A stretch of DNA of 47,319 nucleotides from Corynebacterium sp. (lineage in GTDB: Bacteria > Actinomycetota > Actinomycetes > Mycobacteriales > Mycobacteriaceae), in the NCBI RefSeq assembly GCF_030535495.1, contig NZ_JAUNRW010000007.1, positions 1-47,319 on the forward strand, given 5' to 3'. The position numbers were made by a program, and so were the translations under genes. A model generated the notes under the pieces. It did not search any database, was not told the DNA's origin, and saw nothing but the letters and a program-made list of their open reading frames with translations. Numbering within the stretch: position 1 is the stretch's first letter; each line of letters begins with the position of its first letter. This document shows positions 39,017 to 47,319 of the stretch, piece after piece.

Positions 39017-40419
39017 TGGTCTTTCATGAGCCGCTCCAGCCGCCGCTGCGCCTCCTGCCGCGTCGGCGCCACGGTCTCGTAGTAGTACTTGACCTTCGGT
39101 TCCGTTCCCGAGGGCCGCACGATGACGCGGTCGGCGCCGAACTCCCGCACCACGCGCTCGCCTGCCGGCTGCGCCACCCGCACCGCCACCTGCCGGGTCA
39201 GGTGATGGCCGAAGCGGTCACCGAGGTCATCGAGCAGCGCCGCAAGATCGCTTCTCGACGCCACCTCCGCCACCCGCAGACACGCCGTGATGCCGTCCTT
39301 GTCGGCCACATACCGCGGATCGACGCAATAGCCCAGGGCCTCCTCATAGCCGAAGACGAGATCCGGCACCCGGGCGATCCACTTGAAACCGGTGTCCGTC
39401 TCCACGAAACCCAGCCCCTGATCCGCGGCGATCTTCCCCAGCAGCCGCGAGGACACGTGCGAGCACGCCAGCACCCCCTCCCCGGTCCGGGAGGCGATGT
39501 CCCAGCCGAGGATCGCGCCGATCTCATCCCCCGTGAACGGGCGCCCCGCTACGGCGACGGCGCAGCGGTCCGCGTCCGGGTCCAGCGCCAGGATGAGGTC
39601 GGCGTCGACCTCCGCCGCCAGGGCGAAGGCGAGGTCCAGGGCCCCGGCCTCCTCCGGGTTGGGGTAGGCGACGGTGGGGAAATCCGGATCCGGGTCCTGC
39701 TGTTCCGCCACCGGGTGCACGTTGGCGAAACCCGCCTCCCGCAGGGCCCGCGCCAGTACCGCGGCGCCGACACCGTGCAGGGCGGTGGTGACGATGACGG
39801 GTTGGGAGGAAGGGGCGTCGATCAGCGAGACGGCGCGGGCGAGATAGTCCTCCACGACGTCCACCTCCCGGATGTTCCCCCGCGAGCGCGGGATCTCATC
39901 GGCCCATCCGGCGGCATCGATGGCCGCGGCGATCTCGGCGTCACTGGGCGGGATGATCTGCGAGCCGGAGGCGTCGAACACCTTGTAGCCGTTGTCGGTG
40001 GCCGGGTTGTGGGACGCGGTGATCATCACCCCGGCATCCGCGTGGAAGTGGCGCACGGCGAACGCGGTCAGCGGGGTGGGCTGGCGCGGTGGCAGGGCCA
40101 GCACCTCGACACCGGCGGCGGAGAACACTTCGGCGGCCGCCTCGTAGAACGCGGCCGAACCGTGGCGGGCATCGCAGCCGAGGACCACGCGTGCACCCAC
40201 CCCCAGCCAGGCCGCCAGCCCGGCGGTGGCCCGGGTGACGGTGGCGACGTTCATCGCGGACTCCCCCGCCCCGATCGGCCCCCGCAGCCCGGCAGTGCCG
40301 AACGTCAACGGGCCCGCGAACCGGGAACTCAGCCGCGGGTCATCCGCCGCAATCCACCCCAGCACCTCTGCCCGGGTCACCGGATCCGGGTCATGCGCCG
40401 CCCACTCGGCCGGGTTCAC
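39007..40419 (-). CDS. Alpha-D-phosphohexomutase family enzyme, probable phosphopentomutase (PmmB/PGM2-like)
   Basis: This is a 470-residue four-domain sugar phosphomutase. The N-terminal motif is [12 protein letters not shown] (39-50), catalytic Ser136 lies in TASHNP, the metal loop DPDADR is at 280-285, the sugar-binding loop is FGYEEALGY (356-364) and the phosphate site [12 protein letters not shown] is near the C-terminus. The EEALGY loop resembles PGM2-type phosphopentomutases rather than the GEMSGH or GEESGG loops of hexomutases. It overlaps deoC (GTGA) and shares an operon with deoA, and no deoB-type gene is visible here, so conversion of deoxyribose-1-P to deoxyribose-5-P is the likely job. 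Annotators often call such genes pmmB. Confidence 0.85.
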   Translation of the reverse strand: MNPAEWAAHDPDPVTRAEVLGWIAADDPRLSSRFAGPLTFGTAGLRGPIGAGESAMNVATVTRATAGLAAWLGVGARVVLGCDARHGSAAFYEAAAEVFSAAGVEVLALPPRQPTPLTAFAVRHFHADAGVMITASHNPATDNGYKVFDASGSQIIPPSDAEIAAAIDAAGWADEIPRSRGNIREVDVVEDYLARAVSLIDAPSSQPVIVTTALHGVGAAVLARALREAGFANVHPVAEQQDPDPDFPTVAYPNPEEAGALDLAFALAAEVDADLILALDPDADRCAVAVAGRPFTGDEIGAILGWDIASRTGEGVLACSHVSSRLLGKIAADQGLGFVETDTGFKWIARVPDLVFGYEEALGYCVDPRYVADKDGITACLRVAEVASRSDLAALLDDLGDRFGHHLTRQVAVRVAQPAGERVVREFGADRVIVRPSGTEPKVKYYYETVAPTRQEAQRRLERLMKDHHP

Positions 40420-41060
40420 AGCCCGGACAGCACGGCGGCCGAGGAGGAACAACCCAGGCGGGTGGCGCCGGCCTCGATCATGGCCAGGGCGGTCTCGGTG
40501 TCGCGGATCCCGCCGGAGGCTTTGATCCCCAGGCGCCCACCGACCGCGGCGTGCATGAGCTCGATCGCGTGCACCGTGGCACCGCCCGCGGGGTGGAACC
40601 CGGTGGAGGTCTTGACGAAGTCCGCTCCCGCCCGCTCCGCCGCGACGCAGCAATGGGTGATCTGCTCGTCGCTCAGCACGGCCGTCTCCAGGATCACCTT
40701 GAGCACCGCCGTGGGGATCGCGTCGCGGACCGCGCGGATATCGGACTCGACGGCCTCGAACTCGTTGTCCCGGGCGAAGGCGAGGTTGATCACCATGTCG
40801 ACCTCGTCCGCCCCGGTGGACACCGCCAGCGCCGCCTCGGCGGCCTTGATGTGGGCGTGGTGTGCGCCGGAGGGGAACCCGCAGACCGTGGCCACCTTCA
40901 CACCTCCGGGCACCTCCACCGGCAGCCGCGAGGGCGAGACGCACACGGAGTAGACGCCGAGCTCCGCGGCCTCCGCGACGAGGGCGTCCACCTCCGCAGC
41001 GGTGGATTCGGGCTTGAGGAGGGTGTGGTCGATGTACCGGGCGAGGTCAGTGCGCTTCAT
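40416..41060 (-). CDS. deoC: Deoxyribose-phosphate aldolase
   Basis: DeoC cleaves 2-deoxyribose-5-phosphate to acetaldehyde and glyceraldehyde-3-phosphate. The 214-residue TIM-barrel protein has the Schiff-base lysine K150 in [10 protein letters not shown] and the activating K180 in GIKASGGIR, with [20 protein letters not shown] at the N-terminus. It overlaps the phosphomutase start (GTGA) and follows deoA after 11 bases. The set deoA-deoC-mutase gives a full route from pyrimidine deoxynucleosides to glycolysis. Confidence 0.97.
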   Translation of the reverse strand: MKRTDLARYIDHTLLKPESTAAEVDALVAEAAELGVYSVCVSPSRLPVEVPGGVKVATVCGFPSGAHHAHIKAAEAALAVSTGADEVDMVINLAFARDNEFEAVESDIRAVRDAIPTAVLKVILETAVLSDEQITHCCVAAERAGADFVKTSTGFHPAGGATVHAIELMHAAVGGRLGIKASGGIRDTETALAMIEAGATRLGCSSSAAVLSGL

Positions 41061-41071
41061 ACCTTCCAGTT

Positions 41072-42313
41072 CTAGCCGATCCGCTCGTGGATGAGGGTGC
41101 GCGGTGTCGGCGGGGTGTCGCCGATGACCGGGTGCAGTCCCTCCAAGGCCCGCTCGAAGCGCTCCGGGGTGTCGGTGTGCAGGGTGAGCAGCCGGTCGCC
41201 CCGCCGCACGCGCGTACCCACCGGAGCATGGATCTCCACACCCGCCCCCGCCTGCACCGCGTCCTCCTTCCGGGAACGACCGGCGCCGAGCCGCCAGCTC
41301 GCGACCCCGACCTCGCGGGCGTCGAGAAGCGTGACGTGGCCGTCGCGCTCCGCCAGCACATCATGGGTGTGGGCGGCGCGCGGCAGCGGGGCATCCGGAT
41401 CCCCGCCCTGGTGGCGGACCATCGCCCGCCAGGTGTCCATGGCGCGACCGTCGCGCAGCGCTGCGGCGGGATCGGCATCCACCCCGGCCAGCGTGAGCAT
41501 CTCCCGGGCCAGCGCCAGCGTCAACTCCACCACATCCGCCGGCCCACCACCGGCCAGCACCTCCACGGCCTCGCGCACCTCGAGTGCGTTGCCCACCGTG
41601 CGCCCCAACGGCGTCGACATGTCCGTGAGCAGTGCGCAACTGCGCACTCCCGCATCCTGCCCGAGCTCGACCATGGTGCGGGCGAGCTCGCGGGCGTCGT
41701 CAAGCGAGGTCATGAACGCACCCGGGCCGACCTTGACGTCCAGGACCAGACCGTCCGTGCCTTCGGCGATCTTCTTGCTCATGATGGAACTGGCGATGAG
41801 CGGGATCGAATCCACCGTGCCGGTGACATCCCGCAGCGCGTACAGCTTGCGGTCCGCGGGAGCCAGGTCCGCGCCCGCGGCCGCCACGAAACCACCCGGC
41901 GCCGACCGCATCTGAGCTTCACTCAGCTCCGCCCGCCAACCCGGGATCGCCTCGAGTTTGTCCAGCGTGCCGCCCGTGTGCCCCAGCCCGCGCCCGGACA
42001 ACTGCGGCACGACGACCCCGTGCGCGGCCACGAGCGGACCCAACGGCAGGGTGATCTTGTCCCCCACCCCTCCTGTCGAGTGCTTATCGACGCTGCCCTC
42101 CCATCGCATCCGCGTCCCCGAGTCGATCATCGCGTTCGTCCAGTCGACGATCTCGCGGCGCTCCATCCCCCGCAGGACAATCGCCATCGCCAGCGCGGAC
42201 ATCTGCTCCTCGGCGACCCGCCCGTGCGTGTAGGCGGCGATGACCCAGTCGATCTGCGCGGTGCTCAGGGCGGCGCCGTCGCGCTTGGTGCGGATAATGT
42301 CGATCATGTCCAT
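41072..42313 (-). CDS. deoA: Thymidine (pyrimidine-nucleoside) phosphorylase
   Basis: DeoA splits thymidine or deoxyuridine with phosphate. The 413-residue protein has the phosphorylase family signature in [20 protein letters not shown], the N-terminal helical lobe ([20 protein letters not shown]), [20 protein letters not shown] (phosphate site) and the C-terminal PYNP domain with [23 protein letters not shown] text. I start at ATG 42313; ATG 42307 is equally possible because GGTGGGGG precedes both, and the open frame reaches 42337. It is divergent from cdd, only 22 bases apart, with its Gly-rich ribosome site inside the shared gap. Confidence 0.95.
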   Translation of the reverse strand: MDMIDIIRTKRDGAALSTAQIDWVIAAYTHGRVAEEQMSALAMAIVLRGMERREIVDWTNAMIDSGTRMRWEGSVDKHSTGGVGDKITLPLGPLVAAHGVVVPQLSGRGLGHTGGTLDKLEAIPGWRAELSEAQMRSAPGGFVAAAGADLAPADRKLYALRDVTGTVDSIPLIASSIMSKKIAEGTDGLVLDVKVGPGAFMTSLDDARELARTMVELGQDAGVRSCALLTDMSTPLGRTVGNALEVREAVEVLAGGGPADVVELTLALAREMLTLAGVDADPAAALRDGRAMDTWRAMVRHQGGDPDAPLPRAAHTHDVLAERDGHVTLLDAREVGVASWRLGAGRSRKEDAVQAGAGVEIHAPVGTRVRRGDRLLTLHTDTPERFERALEGLHPVIGDTPPTPRTLIHERIG

Positions 42314-42335
42314 GTCCCCCACCTTAGGGAGAACC

Positions 42336-42689
42336 ATGCTTCTCGACGCCGCCCGCGCCGCCGCCCGCCACGCCTACGCCCCCTACAGCAATCACCCGGT
42401 GGGCGCGGTCGTGCTCACGTCGACGGGTCAGATCTTCAGCGGATGCAATGTGGAGAACGCCGCGTTCGGGGAAACCATCTGTGCCGAGCGGGGTGCCGTC
42501 ATGGCGATGGTCGCGGCCGGGTTCCGGGAGATCGACACCGTCGCCGTCGCAGGTCCCGACGGCCCCTGCTGGCCCTGCGGCTCCTGCCGCCAGGTGCTCT
42601 CCGAGTTCGGGTGCCGCCGCGTCCTGGTCGAGGGCCACGACCTCGACTTCACCGCCCTGCTACCCCACGCCTTCGGAACTGCAAAATGA
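42336..42689 (+). CDS. cdd: Cytidine deaminase
   Basis: Cdd deaminates (deoxy)cytidine to (deoxy)uridine, which DeoA can then use. The 117-residue homotetramer-type enzyme shows the zinc site CNVENAAFGETICAERGAV (Cys, with the catalytic Glu) and PCWPCGSCRQVL (two Cys ligands). AGGGAGA lies five bases before ATG 42336. Its start codons (MLLDAARA) contain a GCTTCTCGACG motif copy. It is divergent from deoA, so one short control region should serve both. Confidence 0.97.
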   Translation: MLLDAARAAARHAYAPYSNHPVGAVVLTSTGQIFSGCNVENAAFGETICAERGAVMAMVAAGFREIDTVAVAGPDGPCWPCGSCRQVLSEFGCRRVLVEGHDLDFTALLPHAFGTAK

Positions 42690-42692
42690 AAA

Positions 42693-42716
42693 CAACCCCG
42701 CTCGAGAGCGGGGTTG
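42693..42716. terminator. Terminator shared by cdd and rpsP, strong for rpsP
   Basis: CAACCCCGCT (42693-42702) and AGCGGGGTTG (42707-42716) form a perfect 10-base stem with tetraloop CGAG. On the minus strand TTTTCATTTT follows, making a good rpsP terminator. On the plus strand the downstream side lacks a T-run. Confidence 0.85.
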
Positions 42717-42731
42717 ATCAGCAAGAACGCT

Positions 42732-43268
42732 TTACTCTGCGTCCTTCTCCTCGGAAGCCTCTGCGGACTCCTCGGCCGGAGCCTCCTCGGACTCAGCAGC
42801 CTCAGCAGCAGCGGCCTCCTCGGCGGCAGCCTTCTCAGCAGCCTCCTTCTCGGCGGCAGACTTGGCCTCGGCCTCTTCCTTGGCCTTGCGCTTCTTCTCG
42901 GTGATGGCCTCGACGGTCGGGCCCTCGTTGGCCTCGGCCAGAGCCTGGTTGAACAGGTCGAGCTTGGACGGCTTCTCCTCGGCCACCTTCAGGGTGCCCT
43001 CGGCGCCGTCGATGCCCTTGTACTTCTGCCAGTCACCGGTGACCTTGAGCAGGGCGAGAACCGGCTCGGTCGGCTGGGCGCCGACGGACAGCCAGTACTG
43101 TGCACGCTCGGAGTCGATCTTGATGAGGGACGGCTCCTGCTTCGGCTCGTAGATGCCGATGTTCTCGATGACCTTGCCGTCGCGGCGGGTGCGGGCGTCG
43201 GCGATGACGACGCGGTAGTGCGGGGTACGGATCTTGCCGAGACGCTGCAGCTTGATCTTGACAGCCAT
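42732..43268 (-). CDS. rpsP: 30S ribosomal protein S16 with long acidic/basic C-terminal extension
   Basis: S16 is an early 30S assembly protein. Residues 1 to about 80 match the family ([60 protein letters not shown]). The protein continues to 178 residues, twice the E. coli length. The extension holds a basic helix ([20 protein letters not shown]) and a long Ala/Glu run that is surely disordered. Such tails are normal in actinobacteria. ATG 43268 is preceded by GAAGGAG seven bases away. It is flanked by its own terminator and a likely promoter near 43410, so it is transcribed alone, unlike the usual rpsP-rimM-trmD operon. Confidence 0.96.
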   Translation of the reverse strand: MAVKIKLQRLGKIRTPHYRVVIADARTRRDGKVIENIGIYEPKQEPSLIKIDSERAQYWLSVGAQPTEPVLALLKVTGDWQKYKGIDGAEGTLKVAEEKPSKLDLFNQALAEANEGPTVEAITEKKRKAKEEAEAKSAAEKEAAEKAAAEEAAAAEAAESEEAPAEESAEASEEKDAE

Positions 43269-43407
43269 GTGGGGCTCCTTCAATAAAGTCACTGGGCAGT
43301 TCAGACACCCGCCACCTGTCGGCGGGCCGGTTCAACCCTCGGATTTCACTGCGTGTGACTGACCGGCCGACCGTGGTCGGGAGCGGCATGACGCAGTAAC
43401 CCGGAAA

Positions 43408-43413
43408 ACTATA
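43408..43413 (-). promoter_or_regulatory. Candidate rpsP promoter (-10 TATAGT)
   Basis: On the minus strand TATAGT (43413-43408) is a strong -10 hexamer in an otherwise GC-rich gap, and would give a leader of about 130 bases to the rpsP start. A TTTCCT-like -35 is poor. The box sits inside an imperfect hairpin, CCCGG ... CCGGG (43400-43418), that may also slow ffh transcripts. Confidence 0.4.
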
Positions 43414-43440
43414 CCGGGCTGGCGGCCGGGGAGGAAATCG

Positions 43441-45060
43441 CTACTTCTTCCCCTGGCCGAAGTCGAGGTTGTCCAGGTCGAGGCCCTCCATGCCCTTCGG
43501 CATCCCCGGCATCCCCGGGAGCTTCGGCATACCTGGCATGCCCGGCATACCGCCGCCGGACTCCATCTGCTTCTGCAGCTGCTGCAGCTGGGACATGTCG
43601 GGCATGCCCGGCATCTGCGGCTGGGTCGGCCGGTTCTTCACCGGCTTGCGTTTGCCGCCCTTGCCCTTGCGGCCCTTGGGCTTCTTCTTCGTGGCGGAGC
43701 GCTGCATGCCTCCGCCAGGCATGCCGAACTGGCCGGCCATCTTGCCCATCATCTTCTTGGCCTCGAAGAAACGCTCGACGAGCTGGTTGACGTCGGTGAC
43801 GGTGACACCGGAACCGGCGGCGATGCGCTTGCGGCGGGAGGCGTTGAGGATCTTCGGGTCCTCGCGCTCGGCGGGGGTCATGCCGCGGATGATGGCCTGG
43901 ATGCGGTCGAGCTGCTTCTCATCGACCATGTCGGCCATGTCGTTCATCTGCTTGCCGCCGGGCAGCATCTTGAGGATGTTGCCCAGGGGGCCCATGCGGC
44001 GGATCATGAGCATCTGGTCGAGGAAGTCCTCGAGGGTGAGCTCGCCGGAGCCGAGCTTGGCGGCGGTCTCCTCGGCCTTCTTCTGGTCGAGGACCTGCTC
44101 GGCCTGCTCGATGAGGCTGAGGACGTCACCCATGCCGAGGATGCGGCTGGCCATGCGCTCGGGGTGGAAGACGTCGAAGTCCTCGAGCTTCTCACCGGTG
44201 GAGGCGAACATGATGGGCTTGCCGGTGACCTCACGGATCGACAGCGCGGCGCCACCGCGGGCGTCGCCGTCGAGCTTGGTGAGGACGACACCGGTGAAGT
44301 CGACGCCGTCGCGGAAGGCCTCGGCGGTGGTGACCGCGTCCTGGCCGATCATGGCGTCGATGACGAAGAGGACCTCGTCCGGGTTGACGGCGTCGCGGAT
44401 GTTGCGCGCCTGGGTCATGAGGGTCTCATCGATACCCAGGCGGCCGGCGGTATCGACGATGACGACGTCGTGCTGCAGTCGGCGGGCTTCCTCGATACCC
44501 CGCTTCGCGACGTCCACCGGGTCACCGTGGGAGGTGCCCATGTCGTGGTCGTGGGAGTCGATGCTGGTGCCCGGGTCCGGTGCGAAGGTGGGCACGCCCG
44601 CGCGCTCACCGACGATCTGCAGCTGCTGGACCGCGCCCGGTCGCTGCAGGTCACAGGCCACCAGCATGGGGGTGTGACCCTGCTTGGCCAGGTGCCGGGC
44701 CAACTTTCCGGCCAGGGTCGTCTTACCCGCACCCTGCAGACCGGCGAGCATGATGACGGTCGGCGGGGTCTTCGCCAGGGTGAGGCGGCGGGTCTCACCA
44801 CCGAGGATCTCGACGAGCTCCTCGTTGACGATCTTGACCACCTGCTGGGCGGGGTTGAGCGCCTCGGAGACCTCGGCGCCGGCGGCACGCTCCTTGATGC
44901 GCTTGATGAAGCCGCGGACGACCGTCAGGGAGACATCGGCCTCGAGCAGGGCGAGGCGGATCTCCCGGGCGGTGGCGTTGATGTCCGCCTCGGTCAGTTT
45001 GCCCTTGCCGCGTAGCCCGGTGAGGGCACCGGTAAGGCGGTCTGAAAGAGACTCGAACAC
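43441..45060 (-). CDS. ffh: Signal recognition particle protein Ffh
   Basis: Ffh is the GTPase subunit of SRP that brings nascent membrane proteins to FtsY. The 539-residue protein has the N-domain (about 1-90), the G-domain with GLQGAGKTTLAGKLA (G1), VDTAGRLGID (G3) and LTKLDGDARGG (G4), and the Met-rich M-domain. After it comes a basic linker (KKKPKGRKGKGGKRK) and a tail of Met-Pro-Gly repeats (GMPGMPGMPKLPGMPGMPKG). The GTG start at 45060 has AGGAGAG seven bases upstream. It follows glnD after 42 bases and may be cotranscribed with it. Confidence 0.96.
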   Translation of the reverse strand: MFESLSDRLTGALTGLRGKGKLTEADINATAREIRLALLEADVSLTVVRGFIKRIKERAAGAEVSEALNPAQQVVKIVNEELVEILGGETRRLTLAKTPPTVIMLAGLQGAGKTTLAGKLARHLAKQGHTPMLVACDLQRPGAVQQLQIVGERAGVPTFAPDPGTSIDSHDHDMGTSHGDPVDVAKRGIEEARRLQHDVVIVDTAGRLGIDETLMTQARNIRDAVNPDEVLFVIDAMIGQDAVTTAEAFRDGVDFTGVVLTKLDGDARGGAALSIREVTGKPIMFASTGEKLEDFDVFHPERMASRILGMGDVLSLIEQAEQVLDQKKAEETAAKLGSGELTLEDFLDQMLMIRRMGPLGNILKMLPGGKQMNDMADMVDEKQLDRIQAIIRGMTPAEREDPKILNASRRKRIAAGSGVTVTDVNQLVERFFEAKKMMGKMAGQFGMPGGGMQRSATKKKPKGRKGKGGKRKPVKNRPTQPQMPGMPDMSQLQQLQKQMESGGGMPGMPGMPKLPGMPGMPKGMEGLDLDNLDFGQGKK

Positions 45061-45102
45061 TGGGACACTCTCCTACGACTTCGATGAATCAACGTCCCCA
45101 TG

Positions 45103-47319
<2,217 letters not shown>

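Overview
The window is a high-GC (roughly two thirds G+C by eye) chromosomal segment from a Corynebacterium-type actinobacterium. Three things point there: the gene order ispG-rip1-dxr ... rlmN/cdsA-frr-pyrH-tsf-rpsB ... xerC-dprA-comM-yraN ... DUF2469-rnhB-lepB-rplS ... trmD-rimM-rpsP-ffh-glnD-glnK, which I recall from Mycobacterium/Corynebacterium; a DeoD-GlxR-type palindrome; and the acidic Ala/Glu tails on S2 and S16. Nearly everything is core genome; no rRNA, tRNA, CRISPR array or insertion sequence was seen.

Layout. 1-2758 (minus): isoprenoid MEP genes ispG and dxr flanking the site-2 protease rip1. 2861-7399: a DUF2631 membrane protein, an ABC-2 exporter pair, rlmN and a LapA-domain protein. 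7412-11685 (minus): cdsA, frr, pyrH, tsf, rpsB, with hairpin terminators between pyrH/tsf and tsf/rpsB. 11997-13875: a secreted M23-like protein and a HigB/HigA toxin-antitoxin pair whose antitoxin carries an ImmA/IrrE metallopeptidase domain. 13970-20788 (minus): xerC, dprA, comM, yraN, alkC, a DUF2469 gene, rnhB, lepB. 20834-23568: an ABC half-transporter and a Trp-rich unknown protein lying between lepB and rplS. 24116-29719 (plus): a complete TPP-riboswitch-controlled thiC-thiE-thiO-thiS-thiG-thiF operon. 29795-35371: tex, then a translationally coupled four-gene operon (unknown, methyltransferase, TIM-barrel-like protein, VTT membrane protein) and a frameshifted DUF4143 ATPase remnant. 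35372-38967: trmD, rimM, cupin, deoD, a GlxR-like site and a PRC-barrel/DUF2382 stress-type protein. 39007-42689: nucleoside catabolism (sugar phosphomutase, deoC, deoA, cdd). 42732-47319: rpsP, ffh, glnD and the 3' end of glnK.

The most unusual signal is not a gene. The 10-mer GTCGATAAGC (and its complement) occurs exactly 16 times, eight in each orientation, 15 of them extended to CGTCGATAAGC. The sister sequence CGTCGAGAAGC occurs 11 more times. By base composition well under one copy of each is expected. The copies lie in several reading frames, on both strands and in two intergenic gaps, and force rare codons (CTT, ATA, AGA), so selection or a copying process at DNA level is suspected. 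Secondary signals are a perfect pair of inverted DnaA boxes upstream of the yraN-comM-dprA-xerC operon and a phosphohexomutase that probably serves as the missing phosphopentomutase.
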